Source: Arenibacter sp040216555 (GTDB taxonomy: Bacteria > Bacteroidota > Bacteroidia > Flavobacteriales > Flavobacteriaceae). Taken from it: 64,000 bases of DNA. Every line of letters begins with the position of its first letter. The stretch's first letter is position 1. Shown here piece by piece: positions 26,219 to 35,548 of the stretch. Location: NCBI GenBank assembly GCA_040216555.1, contig JAVJOW010000039.1, positions 127,964-191,963 of the forward strand, in the 5' to 3' direction. The translations under genes and the position numbers were made by a program. The notes beneath the pieces are model-generated. The model saw only the letters and a program-made list of their open reading frames with translations. It ran no database searches and was not told where the DNA came from.

Positions 26219-27127
26219 CTAATTAGAAATATGTTTCAATTCGTGTAAAGCTGCTTCATTTTCCCTTTTCAACTTCCAACGTCTATGGCTCCACAACCAT
26301 AATTCCGGGGCACTCATAATGGCCTGTTCCAATTGTTGGGCATATTTTTCCAATATCTCAAAATTGTCCCTTATTTGTGGATGATCTTCTATAATCCGAA
26401 ACTCCAATTCATAATAGCCCCTCCGCAATTTTTTGAAAAACGGAAAGAGGACTACCTGATCTGTTTTCTTAGCTATCTTATCGGCCCCGATAAAAAAGGC
26501 GGTTTCCTGATTTAGAAAATTATACCAGTATTTGGAACTTAGCTTATTGGGACTTTGGTCGCCTATCATACAATTTAACGTAAGTACTTTCTTTTGATGA
26601 TTGTCCAAAATGGTTCTAAATCCCTTGTCAGATTCCACGCAATTTACCCCAAAACGTTCCCGCATATTTTTGAACAACTCATCAAAATATTTGTTTTTGA
26701 TGGGCTTGTAAAATGTATTGGAGCTATACGGAAACATTAAAGGCAAAAAAACCAACCACTCCCAATTGCCTTGATGCCCTGTATACATGAGGATACTTCG
26801 TTGGTCATCCACATATTTTTGGATTAACTCCGGATTCTTGATGAGCAAGCGTTTTTTGATTTCCTTCTCCCCTATCGTCAACCTTTTAAACGATTCCAAA
26901 ACGATATCGCAGAAATGTCTATAAAAATCTTTGGCAATCTGCCCTATCTCTTCCTCACTCTTGGAAGGAAATGAGCTTCTGAGGTTATTGAACACCACCT
27001 TTTTCCGATATCCCACTACCCGGTATGCCAGAAAAAACATCATATCAGAGACTACATAAAGTGCCCCCATTGGTAGTATGGAAACCGCATAAAAGGGCAG
27101 AAATTTAACTTTTGAAAGATATTTCAT
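26219..27127 (-). CDS. Lysophospholipid/lipid A acyltransferase (LpxL/HtrB family)
   Basis: A 302-residue acyltransferase of the LpxL/HtrB family, which adds a secondary acyl chain to lipid A or related lipids at the inner membrane. It has an N-terminal hydrophobic anchor (FYAVSILPMGALYVVSDMMF) and the family HX4E catalytic motif in TGHQGNWEW (His near 113). An Arg-rich region (LWSHRRWK) near the C-terminus is typical. I prefer the ATG at 27127 to a TTG at 27196, because the anchor then begins close to the N-terminus as in homologues. It is convergent with the mutarotase-symporter gene and unrelated to it. Exact acyl acceptor is not visible. Confidence 0.85.
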   Translation of the reverse strand: MKYLSKVKFLPFYAVSILPMGALYVVSDMMFFLAYRVVGYRKKVVFNNLRSSFPSKSEEEIGQIAKDFYRHFCDIVLESFKRLTIGEKEIKKRLLIKNPELIQKYVDDQRSILMYTGHQGNWEWLVFLPLMFPYSSNTFYKPIKNKYFDELFKNMRERFGVNCVESDKGFRTILDNHQKKVLTLNCMIGDQSPNKLSSKYWYNFLNQETAFFIGADKIAKKTDQVVLFPFFKKLRRGYYELEFRIIEDHPQIRDNFEILEKYAQQLEQAIMSAPELWLWSHRRWKLKRENEAALHELKHISN

Positions 27128-27524
27128 CCTGTTCAGTCTTAAGTTCTCCAAATTAAAACCACGGCATTTCTGATTCAATGCAATGGCAATATGCAAAATT
27201 ATAAATACTTCCCCATTACGGTAAAATCTGAAACGGTAAGAATTTGTTAATACTATTCAAAATCCTGCTAATTTATTGATTTTAAGACAATTGACAACAA
27301 CCCGATTATCAAGGGAGCAAAAAAATTAATATCAATTTTTAAAAATGACCAAAATCATTTACCCGCGCTTTTCAATTTCCTAACTTTAAGGTTGCAGGTA
27401 TAAAAATTTGCAACTACCAACCATTTTTTATCCCTTACCAGCTTTTGTGATCAAGAATTAAGCTTGTAAATATTGGGAATATATAAACCTAAAGAATCAT
27501 GTATTTAATCTAAAACACAAAATT
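27128..27524. other. Divergent intergenic region
   Basis: About 400 bp between the divergent acyltransferase and coiled-coil genes. It should contain both promoters. No ORF, repeat or terminator was supported. Confidence 0.5.
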
Positions 27525-27968
27525 ATGAGTGCTACAATAAATAATAAAAGAATGATGGAGTGGCTAGACCCCAACGAAATGCACGAGGCCAGTCTAAAAT
27601 GGATGTCCGAATTAAAATTCATTAGGGACGAACAGCTGTTCTTGAACGATTTGGTAAAATCGTACACTTTACAATTAACAGATTCGGCGGTGTTCAACGA
27701 AAGCAAAGACATTATAGGAGCTATAACAGATGCCGAAAAGGAAGTAATTGTGCTGATGAAAAAAGTCCAGGCCCATGAAAACCAATTGGAGATCATGTTG
27801 GATCAAATAGATCAGTTGAAAAAGGAAAAAGCTTATACCGAAACCCATTGGGAATTGAATTCCGAAATGCAAAAGTACTCGGTTGAATATAGATCGCTTA
27901 AAACCCGACTTTTCAAATTGGTATCCAAGGTGATGAAAAAGGACAAAGGAAATAGACTGCTCAACTAG
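27525..27968 (+). CDS. Conserved-type coiled-coil protein, unknown function
   Basis: A 147-residue acidic and lysine-rich protein without signal peptide or membrane segment. From about residue 60 to 135 the sequence is a long helical, heptad-like stretch (VIVLMKKVQAHENQLEIML, DQIDQLKKEKAYTE), which suggests a coiled coil. It starts MSATINNKRMMEWLDPNE. I do not recognise the family. It is a single gene with its own upstream region and no obvious operon partner. The reading is supported by good length, codon use like its neighbours and an isolated position; function is unknown. Confidence 0.7.
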   Translation: MSATINNKRMMEWLDPNEMHEASLKWMSELKFIRDEQLFLNDLVKSYTLQLTDSAVFNESKDIIGAITDAEKEVIVLMKKVQAHENQLEIMLDQIDQLKKEKAYTETHWELNSEMQKYSVEYRSLKTRLFKLVSKVMKKDKGNRLLN

Positions 27969-28343
27969 AAATAATTGATGATTACTTTGATAAGTTTACC
28001 ATCTAGCCCGTGGTGTGGATACTCTATTGGGATGATGTAGGCCAAAAAATTATCATTGTCCTAGTGAAAAAAAATTGATCCGTCCCCATATATTTTTCAG
28101 AAGTTATGTTATCCCTAAAATTGGTAACATAATAAAGCCTCCTTTTGGCCATACGGTTTAGTTCAAAGCTTTTAAATTAACCAACCTCTTTCCCTAATTC
28201 CGTTAGTTTTAACAAAGTTTAGCAGTGTTTTGCAATTTATTTAAGAAGTTTCTGAGCAACCTTTGTACAGATAAAATATCTAAAGAAAAAAATCGTTTAA
28301 CCTTGGTCTATTTTTTTTAGATACACTGAAATATATTAATAAT
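27969..28343. other. Intergenic region with possible promoter for a small membrane peptide
   Basis: No longer ORF seen. AACCTTTG at 28258-28265 resembles the Bacteroidota -7 element TAnnTTTG. A TTTG at 28229-28232 could be a -33 element, though the 25-bp spacer is longer than usual. Confidence 0.35.
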
Positions 28344-28466
28344 ATGGAAATAGTGACCCCAATAGTAAAGCTAATAGACAATAATCCATTTATCTCAATA
28401 GTTTTTTGTCTGCTTATAGCCTTAGCACTTATCACCTACAAAATCGTTAAAAAAAGAACCTATTAA
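28344..28466 (+). CDS. Possible 40-residue single-span membrane peptide
   Basis: A short frame encodes 40 residues starting MEIVTPIVKLIDNN. A hydrophobic segment (FISIVFCLLIALALITY) occupies residues 16-32 and is followed by the positive tail KIVKKRTY, which fits a single-pass inner-membrane topology. A -7-like AACCTTTG lies about 80 bp upstream and a stem-loop follows the stop codon by 10 bp. This framing by promoter-like and terminator-like signals is the main support. I recognise no family; it might still be chance. Confidence 0.5.
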   Translation: MEIVTPIVKLIDNNPFISIVFCLLIALALITYKIVKKRTY

Positions 28467-28476
28467 AATCCATTAA

Positions 28477-28509
28477 AGGGGATGGGCGAATTGGTCCATC
28501 CTCTAAAAT
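28477..28509 (+). terminator. Probable terminator after the small membrane peptide
   Basis: A 9-bp stem with one G-U pair (AGGGGATGG, 28477-28485, with CCATCCTCT, 28496-28504) and a 10-nt loop, followed by AAAATTTTT. Weaker than the other terminators here. Confidence 0.5.
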
Positions 28510-28663
28510 TTTTAGTCTGAAAGAAGCCATCAGCTGAATGTTTATTTTCATCTAAAAAGGGCTTTCAGCCAGCGAGACTGCTATTAGTTAATGGGCAAAA
28601 ACCGATGAAAGTTGATTCCTATTCCCTAAACAGGTGCATCACTAAAATTACCATTTAGATGTT

Positions 28664-29506
28664 CTAGAAGGACCCTCTTAAACCAACAGTTCCTGGACCT
28701 ATTTGAAGGTTCCAGCTAATTTTGTTCTTAGAATCGATCGCCGGATATCTTTCTTTATTAAGATATTTGTCTATGGAATCGACGACCACAACGCTTACCG
28801 CCATACTCAGTGCCACATCGGTCAGCCAATGTGCTCCACTCCAAAGTCTGGTTACCGGGGAAAGAAGCCCCAAAGTATAAAACCCGCCTTTGGCCCAAGG
28901 GTTTTTAAACTGCTTGCCTATGGCATAAAAGGTGGTAAATGCCAATATGGTGTGACCCGAAGGAAAACTGTGATAGGCAGCCTCCTTACTAAAAGGTTCA
29001 AAATTTGCCTTACCTACATTGGCAATGGGCCTGGCCCTCCCCACCAAAGTTTTACTTACGGTCTGTATCAACCCCACCGTAGTGGCCGATGAGATTAAGA
29101 GCACCCCTGTTTTTCTCCATTTTTCATTCTTCGTAAAAAGCCCTATTAAATACACCCCTCCGTTGATGGAGTAGTTGTACAGCGGTTTTCCAAGATAATA
29201 GCCGGTTTCCTTAAGAACTCCCGGCACGTCCTCTTCCTGCCCCTGAAACCAGTCGGAACTTTCCTCGTCAAAAGTAAACAAGGCAGCAGTTCCCAAGACT
29301 ATGGCCCCTGCCGTTAAAAAATCTTTTTTCTCCCAATGAAACGGCCGAGAGTAGGCATATTTTAACCCACCAAAGGCACTTGCCCCATCATACCCCAGCA
29401 TTTCCCAAGTGGTGACCGTATCCTTTACCTGGGATTGGGCCTCCATTTTATGAATACATAAGAAAAGGACTAGACCAAATACAAATACTTTCATTTTCAA
29501 AACCAT
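28664..29506 (-). CDS. PAP2-family membrane phosphatase
   Basis: A 280-residue phosphatidic-acid-phosphatase type 2 protein. All three PAP2 motifs are visible: KTLVGRARP (KX6RP), YHSFPSGHTI (PSGH) and TRLWSGAHWLTD (the SRX5HX3D position, with Thr for Ser). A signal-like N-terminus ends near MEAQ, and several hydrophobic spans occur between the motifs. The active site should face the periplasm. I start at ATG 29506 (AAGAAG about 9 bp upstream); an ATG at 29494 is also possible and a TTG at 29533 is unlikely. Candidate substrates are undecaprenyl diphosphate or lipid A phosphates; the nearby LpxL-type gene makes the latter thinkable. Confidence 0.85.
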   Translation of the reverse strand: MVLKMKVFVFGLVLFLCIHKMEAQSQVKDTVTTWEMLGYDGASAFGGLKYAYSRPFHWEKKDFLTAGAIVLGTAALFTFDEESSDWFQGQEEDVPGVLKETGYYLGKPLYNYSINGGVYLIGLFTKNEKWRKTGVLLISSATTVGLIQTVSKTLVGRARPIANVGKANFEPFSKEAAYHSFPSGHTILAFTTFYAIGKQFKNPWAKGGFYTLGLLSPVTRLWSGAHWLTDVALSMAVSVVVVDSIDKYLNKERYPAIDSKNKISWNLQIGPGTVGLRGSF

Positions 29507-29689
29507 TAGAAACTGCTTCTTAATTGTGGCCAAAATTAACCAATTATGGTTTTAGTTCTAAATTTTAACGTATACCATCAAAAAAAAGGCCATTGTTAGC
29601 TGTCACTGTCAATCATATAGGTCGAGGTAAGTATATTTACCCTGACAAACCGCAACATTCCCATTCGGTCATTTCTCAAGACTATTAGG

Positions 29690-31159
29690 CTATAAATTAA
29701 CACCTGTTCCCTGCAACGAATCGTCATGGTCCCAAGTAATCAACCAAGGATCCCGAGTTTGGATTTGAAAGGCCTTCATTTTTTTGATCATTTCATCCAC
29801 TACTTCCTTATAATCCGGGTCATTGGCCAAGTTCAATATTTCATCTGGATCTTTTTCCAAATCGAATAATTCAAATTCGGGGTGAAATAGGTAATCCTGC
29901 ACCTTTCTTTTTCCATAAAACTCCTTTTGGTTTCTATGTACTTCCTGCCAGGTTGATGCCGCCCACAGGTCTGAAGCGAAGGGGTATTCCAAGCGCCATG
30001 CTATGTTTCTGATCAGCTTATAATTCTTGTCGCGAACCACACGCATGGGGTAATACATAGTAATTTCATGAAAGGTATGGGAGGCATATATTTGATTCCA
30101 CCCCTCAGGTTCCATTACATTCAATACCTCTTTGAAAGAACGCCCATGAAAGGATTTATCCTTTACTTCCACTTTCGCCATATCCAAGATGGTGGGCGTC
30201 AAATCTACCCAGGAAATCATAGCGTCGGAAGTGGTATTCTTCAATTTTGAGGAGGGATCTTTAATAATACAAGGCAACTTCATCCCAGGCTCATAGAGAG
30301 TGGTCTTTGCTCCCGGAAAAGCCATTCCGTTGTCCGATATATAAATAACAATAGTTTTGTCTGCCTTGCCCGACTCCTTGAGCAGCTGCATCAACCTACC
30401 AAAACCCTGATCTATCCTGGAAACACTTTGATAGTATTGCGCAATTTCTTCCCTGCTTTCCTTGGTATCCGGTAAAAAATCGGGCACAAGAACATCTTCG
30501 GGATCGTAGGTTATGGTTTCTACTCCGGCATATCCCTCCTTCTTATTTCCGAAACTATTTGGGGCATCCCACTGCCCTGGGTTGGTAGAGGCTGCGCGAT
30601 GGGGATCATCTGTACAGAAATAAAGAAAAAATGGCTTTTCCGAAGCCAATACATCTTTACATTCTTCTGCCATTTCCACAGTGTTTCTTGGGTTGGCCTT
30701 TAACTCCTCCTGAAAATGGTACACCGATTCGGGAGCTACGTGGTACTTGCCTATTCTTGCGGTAGTATAACCTTCATTCTCCAGTAATACCGGTAAGGAT
30801 TTTACCTTGTCATAGGTGCTAAAATGGTGATAGTCGTGCACATGTCCGTAGGAACCCGTAGCATGCCCATAAAGCCCAGTTAGTATTACCGACCTACTAG
30901 CGGAACAACTTGCCGTGGTACAATAGGCGTTGTTAAAACGTACGCCTTCCCTAGCCAATTGATCCAGGTGAGGGGTTTTAATTACATTATTTCCATAAGA
31001 CCCCAAAGCATCCGTTCCGTGATCATCGGCAACAAAGAGTATGATGTTGGGCCTGGATGCGGTTGGCGGTTCCGAAGGAGCTTCATATTTCTTATCTGTA
31101 CAGCTATGAAGCAAACACCCCATAATGGTAATACCAATAATTAATTGCCTTACTTCCAT
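29690..31159 (-). CDS. S1 sulfatase, heparan N-sulfatase-like
   Basis: A 489-residue formylglycine-dependent sulfatase and lipoprotein (lipidation Cys20 in LLHSC). Metal-binding Asp45 and Asp46 are in FVADDHG. The maturation motif is C85-S-A-S-R89 in ASCSASRSVILTGL, with Ala where Pro is commonest; Cys85 becomes formylglycine. YISDNG supplies later metal ligands. The overall pattern, including GSYGNNVIKTPHLDQLA and the DPDEILNLANDP tail, is like the SGSH/S1_8 group. True heparan specificity is not established by this. It begins a minus-strand sulfatase island. No sulfatase-maturase gene is in the window. Confidence 0.88.
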   Translation of the reverse strand: MEVRQLIIGITIMGCLLHSCTDKKYEAPSEPPTASRPNIILFVADDHGTDALGSYGNNVIKTPHLDQLAREGVRFNNAYCTTASCSASRSVILTGLYGHATGSYGHVHDYHHFSTYDKVKSLPVLLENEGYTTARIGKYHVAPESVYHFQEELKANPRNTVEMAEECKDVLASEKPFFLYFCTDDPHRAASTNPGQWDAPNSFGNKKEGYAGVETITYDPEDVLVPDFLPDTKESREEIAQYYQSVSRIDQGFGRLMQLLKESGKADKTIVIYISDNGMAFPGAKTTLYEPGMKLPCIIKDPSSKLKNTTSDAMISWVDLTPTILDMAKVEVKDKSFHGRSFKEVLNVMEPEGWNQIYASHTFHEITMYYPMRVVRDKNYKLIRNIAWRLEYPFASDLWAASTWQEVHRNQKEFYGKRKVQDYLFHPEFELFDLEKDPDEILNLANDPDYKEVVDEMIKKMKAFQIQTRDPWLITWDHDDSLQGTGVNL

Positions 31160-31267
31160 CGGATTTACTTGGTTTTAAATAAATTATAATATTGTCCTGG
31201 ACAGGGGGCTGTCTTCCGGAGAACATTTTTGGCCCTATTTTTTATTACTCCTAAAGCGTGTAGAAAA

Positions 31268-32830
31268 CTATTTCAACTCCAATTCCTCAATTTTTCCTGA
31301 ACCTATGCCCCGAATCTTTTCAAAATCCGCAACCAATTCCTGAAGTTTTTCGGGATTTGATTTGGCCAAATTCTCCTTTTGACTTGGATCTTTCTCCAAA
31401 TTGTAGAGCTGATACTCTTCTGAATTTCCTATTTCAATATTGACCGATTCAATAACTGCAGGTCCCTTATAGGGTGGAATCATAGCCCAATTTCCTTTTC
31501 GAAAGGCTGTTCTTGTGGTAGCCTCCAATACCAATTTATCCCTTCCCTTATTGGATTTACCCAAAAATACATCTAAAAGGTTCTCACTATCCTCCCCTGT
31601 TTTATCACTTTCTACCAAAGCGGCAATTGAAGTGAATAAGTCCACCTGACACACCATAGCATCCGATTTTCTTGGAGCAATGGTACCTTTCCAATACGTA
31701 ATAAAGGGAACTTTGGTACCTGCCTCGAACAGGCTATATTTGCCTCCCCTTAATATTCCTGCCGGAGTATGGTTGCCCAATTTTTCTACAGCGTCATCAT
31801 AATAGCCATCATTGACCACCGGGCCGTTATCACTCGAGAAAACGATTAAAGTATTTTCAAGGATTCCTTCTTCCTCCAAGGTTTTCATAAACTCCCCAAT
31901 CACCCAATCGGCCTCCAAAATAACGTCCCCTCTTGGGCCCATGCCGGATTTTCCGACAAAACGTGGATGCGGAGTACGTGGTACATGAGGCTGTTGTAGT
32001 GCGTAATAAAGAAAAAACGGTTCATTTTTATGCTCTAATACATACTGTTGGGCCTTGGCCAAAAAATGGTCTGCCATATCCACATCGCTCCACTTGGCAG
32101 CCTCACCACCTTTCATAAAGCCAATTCTGGGTATACCGTTCACTATACTGTTGTTATGGCCGTGATGCCATTTCATGGTCGTTAGCTCCGGATTGTTCAA
32201 ACCAGTTGGCTCACCTTCAAAATTTTTATCGTAGCTAACTTCTATTGGGTCGTTAGGATCCAACCCATCTACGTACCCATCGGCAATATACACTGTTGGC
32301 ACCCTATCCTGGGTTGCAGCCAATATATAGGAATAATCAAAACCTACTTCATTGGGACCAGGGGATACCCTTTCGTTCCAATTTACCATGCCGGTGCCAA
32401 GTCCCAAATGCCATTTCCCCACAATACCGGTGGCATATCCTTCGCCTTTCAACATTTTGGGTACCGTCATTAGCGCCGTGTCGATAATTAATGGAGCAGT
32501 TCCCGGTAATATTTTAGCGTCTTTATTGCGCCAGGGATATCTACCGGTTAATATGGCGTACCTACTTGGGGTACAAGTAGCAGAAGTGGCATATCCATTG
32601 GTAAACTGCACTCCTCCCTTTGCCAAGGCATCCATATTTGGTGTACTGATCTCGGTTGCACCATAGGCACTCATATCCCCATAGCCCAGATCATCCATAT
32701 AAATAAATACAATGTTCGGCTTTTTTGAATTCTCTACAACAGCAACCTCTTTTTCTGCCTTGGATTTGCATCCTACCATAATCAAAACAACCAGAGCGGT
32801 TTGAAGCACATTTTTGTTAATAATTTTCAT
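31268..32830 (-). CDS. S1 arylsulfatase-type lipoprotein
   Basis: A 520-residue sulfatase with lipidation Cys21 (LIMVGC). Asp46 and Asp47 lie in YMDDLGYGD, and the maturation motif is C86-T-P-S-R90 in TCTPSRYAILTGRYPW. Further ligands are in GKWHLGLG and FSSDNGPV. The family-typical LRGGKYSLFEAGTKVPFI stretch places it near arylsulfatase A-like S1 members. It lies 108 bp upstream of the first sulfatase gene in the direction of transcription. The glycan target cannot be read; the neighbouring galactonate-type enzymes suggest a sulfated galactose polymer. Confidence 0.9.
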   Translation of the reverse strand: MKIINKNVLQTALVVLIMVGCKSKAEKEVAVVENSKKPNIVFIYMDDLGYGDMSAYGATEISTPNMDALAKGGVQFTNGYATSATCTPSRYAILTGRYPWRNKDAKILPGTAPLIIDTALMTVPKMLKGEGYATGIVGKWHLGLGTGMVNWNERVSPGPNEVGFDYSYILAATQDRVPTVYIADGYVDGLDPNDPIEVSYDKNFEGEPTGLNNPELTTMKWHHGHNNSIVNGIPRIGFMKGGEAAKWSDVDMADHFLAKAQQYVLEHKNEPFFLYYALQQPHVPRTPHPRFVGKSGMGPRGDVILEADWVIGEFMKTLEEEGILENTLIVFSSDNGPVVNDGYYDDAVEKLGNHTPAGILRGGKYSLFEAGTKVPFITYWKGTIAPRKSDAMVCQVDLFTSIAALVESDKTGEDSENLLDVFLGKSNKGRDKLVLEATTRTAFRKGNWAMIPPYKGPAVIESVNIEIGNSEEYQLYNLEKDPSQKENLAKSNPEKLQELVADFEKIRGIGSGKIEELELK

Positions 32831-33002
32831 TTTTTAATTTAGTTTATTTCTATTGATTCCGAACAAGCTGCCAGAAAGGTACGCTTCATCAATTTTAGAT
32901 TGAGACTAGTCCAATATTTTTATTTCAACTTTTGATCATAGAAATAATAAAAAAGACCTGCTATTTTGGTATATTCTTGGCCATAATACATAGATTGTTT
33001 AT

Positions 33003-34178
33003 TTAGAACTTTAAACAAACCGGTTGCGGAAGGCTTATTTGGTTTCCAGTATACTTTAGTAGTCCGGTTTGCCTGTCTACCTCAAAAACAGTGATATTAT
33101 CTGATTTCTGGTTGGCTACCAAAAGAAAATTGCCATCTGGCGATAAAGTAAAATTCCTTGGCCAATCCCCCCAAACAGGTTCTATGGACAACACTTTTAA
33201 ATCCCCGCTTTCAGATACAGAATAAACAGCTATACTATTATGTCCCCTGTTGGAAGCATATAGAAATTTCCCATCATTACTAATATGAATATCGGCACAC
33301 GCATTTGGTCCTTGATAATCATCCGGAAGTGTACTCTTTTTATCGATTTTTGTAAAAACTCCAGTCTCTTCATCCACGGTGGCCGACAAGACGGTACTGG
33401 ACAGTTCATTTATAATAAACACCTTGTTTTGAGTTGGATGGAATACGAGATGTCTTGGACCGTCGCCGGGGTCCAGCTGTAAAGCCACTTGCGCTTGCCC
33501 CAATTTATTCTCCGAATTTATTGGATACGTCAAAATCTGATCAATGCCCAAATCTACGGCATATAAAAATTTTCCGTTTTGGGAAAATTGTACACAGTGT
33601 GCATGGGCCGAATTTTGGTTGGGATGCGGACCACTTCCAGTATGTTGTATCCCTTGTGGTTCCTCTAGTATAACCCCCTTCTCATCCAGCGGATATAAAA
33701 CGATACTTCCCGAACTATAATTTGCCGCTGCAACAAGGTGTTCCTCGGGACTTACCCCAACATAACAGGCTCCATCACCTAGACTGGACAGGTTGGACAC
33801 CCTGTTCAAGGCCGTTTTATCTTCGTTCCATTGGAATGCCGACACACTCCCCGGTTTGGTCCCATTGGAAGAATACACTTTCTCCCCATCTCTTGAAAGA
33901 TACAGATAACCTGGTTTGTTCTCCTTTGCTATATGTTGCTTATTGGTAAGCGCTCCGGTTTCTAAATTAAAATCGATTTGGTAAATACCCTGTTCTTCGC
34001 CTTCCGCAAAAGTTCCGACCAGAAATTTTTGAAATTTTCCTTCGGAATTCTCTATTTTTTCAAAATCCGCCTCGGATATTTCTGTCTTTTTGGAGTTGGA
34101 TTTACATCCGATCAAAATAGACATCCCCAATAATAGGGCTATGAATCCATAATACTGTTGCACTGAAAGTCTTAACAT
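33003..34178 (-). CDS. Lactonase-family seven-bladed beta-propeller lipoprotein
   Basis: A 391-residue protein of the lactonase (6-phosphogluconolactonase/YbhE-like) family with lipidation Cys25 (SILIGC). Repeated propeller strands are visible: FLVGTFAEGEEQGIYQIDF, GYLYLSRDGEKVYSSN, GKFLYAVDLGIDQILTYPI, PRHLVFHPTQNKVFIINE, KFLYASNRGHNSIAVYSV, PRNFTLSPDGNFLLVANQ. The conserved GPHPNQNSAHAHCV motif is typical. As an exported protein it would open a free sugar lactone rather than the cytoplasmic 6-phospho form. It shares strand and region with DgoK, the aldolase and a sugar dehydrogenase-like protein, so a role in hydrolysing an aldonolactone is inferred. Confidence 0.85.
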   Translation of the reverse strand: MLRLSVQQYYGFIALLLGMSILIGCKSNSKKTEISEADFEKIENSEGKFQKFLVGTFAEGEEQGIYQIDFNLETGALTNKQHIAKENKPGYLYLSRDGEKVYSSNGTKPGSVSAFQWNEDKTALNRVSNLSSLGDGACYVGVSPEEHLVAAANYSSGSIVLYPLDEKGVILEEPQGIQHTGSGPHPNQNSAHAHCVQFSQNGKFLYAVDLGIDQILTYPINSENKLGQAQVALQLDPGDGPRHLVFHPTQNKVFIINELSSTVLSATVDEETGVFTKIDKKSTLPDDYQGPNACADIHISNDGKFLYASNRGHNSIAVYSVSESGDLKVLSIEPVWGDWPRNFTLSPDGNFLLVANQKSDNITVFEVDRQTGLLKYTGNQISLPQPVCLKF

Positions 34179-34344
34179 ATCGTTTTATTTCCAATATTAA
34201 ATCTTAAATATAATGATACCTACTCTCTAAAAAAAAAGAGTTTAAACATTTTCAATTACAAGCCTACTTTTTACAAATAAAAACCTCCATAGTACCTTAA
34301 AAACAAGGCATTTGTAGTATCTTGTATCGCCTGTACGATGTAGA

Positions 34345-35466
34345 ATGCGAAAACAACTGCTTTACTTATCCATAGCCCTATGTGGACTACTCTCCCATGC
34401 ACAGTTGGAATGCCCAACCATGGTAAGTCCCGCGGATGGTTCCTTAAACATTGTTTCGCCTACAATTATTTCGTGGTCAGAAACCCCTTCGGCATCGGGC
34501 TACCTTTTAACGCTAGGAAGCTCCCCTACTTCCGATGATATCCTGAGCAAAACAATATATACGTTGAATTATAGCGAAGAAATCAATTTTCCAAACAATG
34601 CCACTATCTATGTCACCATTACTCCTTTCAACGATATGGAAATTGCCAGCGGTTGCCCAAAATGGTCCTTCAGCACCCCTCAGGAATGTGACTTTTATAT
34701 CAATCCAAAAAAGGATATATCGGTCTGTTATACCGAAAACGTAGGGACCAAAGAAATTTTTGTAGATTTTGCCAGTATTGAACGGGAACTTATAGGTGCT
34801 CAGGAAGATCTTTTGTTAACCTATTATGATTTGATCGGTAATGCCATTGATCTTAACCAACTTTTGCCAAACCCAAACTCGAGCCCATATACTCTTCTGG
34901 TTAGAGCTTCGGATGCCAATGGCTGTATAAAAGAGACTATATTTAGCCTCAGGTTGGTAAGGCCTCCACTTGTTGACCTATTGGATGATGTAGTGGTGTG
35001 TGAAAGTTTTACGCTACCAGTTCTTAGTGCGAACAACCGTTATTATACCGGACCCAACGGCACTGGCAGTGAACTCCAAGCTGGCAATAAAGTTGCCAAC
35101 AGTCAGCTCATTTATATTATAAACCAGGTTGGTTCCTGCATGGAACAATCCAGTTTTAGAATTAGCATTGACCCTTTAGTTTGTGTTGGACAGGCCAGCG
35201 CAAAGCAATACCCAAAATTCTTCACGCCTAATGGCGATGGCATTAATGACTTTTGGCAACTTAATAGGTCCGAATTAAATATTACGGAAAGGTCACCAGT
35301 ATTTATTTATGACCGGTATGGAAAATTAGTACGAATGTTGGAATTTGAGAGCCAGGGCTGGGACGGCAGCTATGATGGATCACCAATGCCCTCGTCGGAT
35401 TATTGGTTCTTTGTGAATTTGGGCAACAACAAGTCCTTAAGCGGGCACTTCAGCTTAAAACGCTAA
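34345..35466 (+). CDS. Secreted protein with T9SS type B sorting domain
   Basis: A 373-residue surface or secreted protein. A signal peptide ends near LLSHAQ (residue 20). An Ig/fibronectin-like region follows (CPTMVSPADGSLNIVSPT, SGYLLTLGSSP, TIYVTITPFND). The C-terminal ~85 residues match the gliding-motility-associated type B domain: YPKFFTPNGDGINDFW, PVFIYDRYGKLVRML, GWDGSYDGSPMPSSDYWF and the basic end GHFSLKR. This domain routes proteins through the type IX secretion system. It is the only plus-strand gene in the island and has its own promoter region. The middle part has several Cys and no recognised enzyme domain, so its role is unknown. Confidence 0.87.
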   Translation: MRKQLLYLSIALCGLLSHAQLECPTMVSPADGSLNIVSPTIISWSETPSASGYLLTLGSSPTSDDILSKTIYTLNYSEEINFPNNATIYVTITPFNDMEIASGCPKWSFSTPQECDFYINPKKDISVCYTENVGTKEIFVDFASIERELIGAQEDLLLTYYDLIGNAIDLNQLLPNPNSSPYTLLVRASDANGCIKETIFSLRLVRPPLVDLLDDVVVCESFTLPVLSANNRYYTGPNGTGSELQAGNKVANSQLIYIINQVGSCMEQSSFRISIDPLVCVGQASAKQYPKFFTPNGDGINDFWQLNRSELNITERSPVFIYDRYGKLVRMLEFESQGWDGSYDGSPMPSSDYWFFVNLGNNKSLSGHFSLKR

Positions 35467-35548
35467 AACTTAGCTATCCATTTCCTCTATTCATGGAAGT
35501 AATTCATTTCTTTTCTCTAAGAATCTTTTTTTTAATCACCAAATTCAT

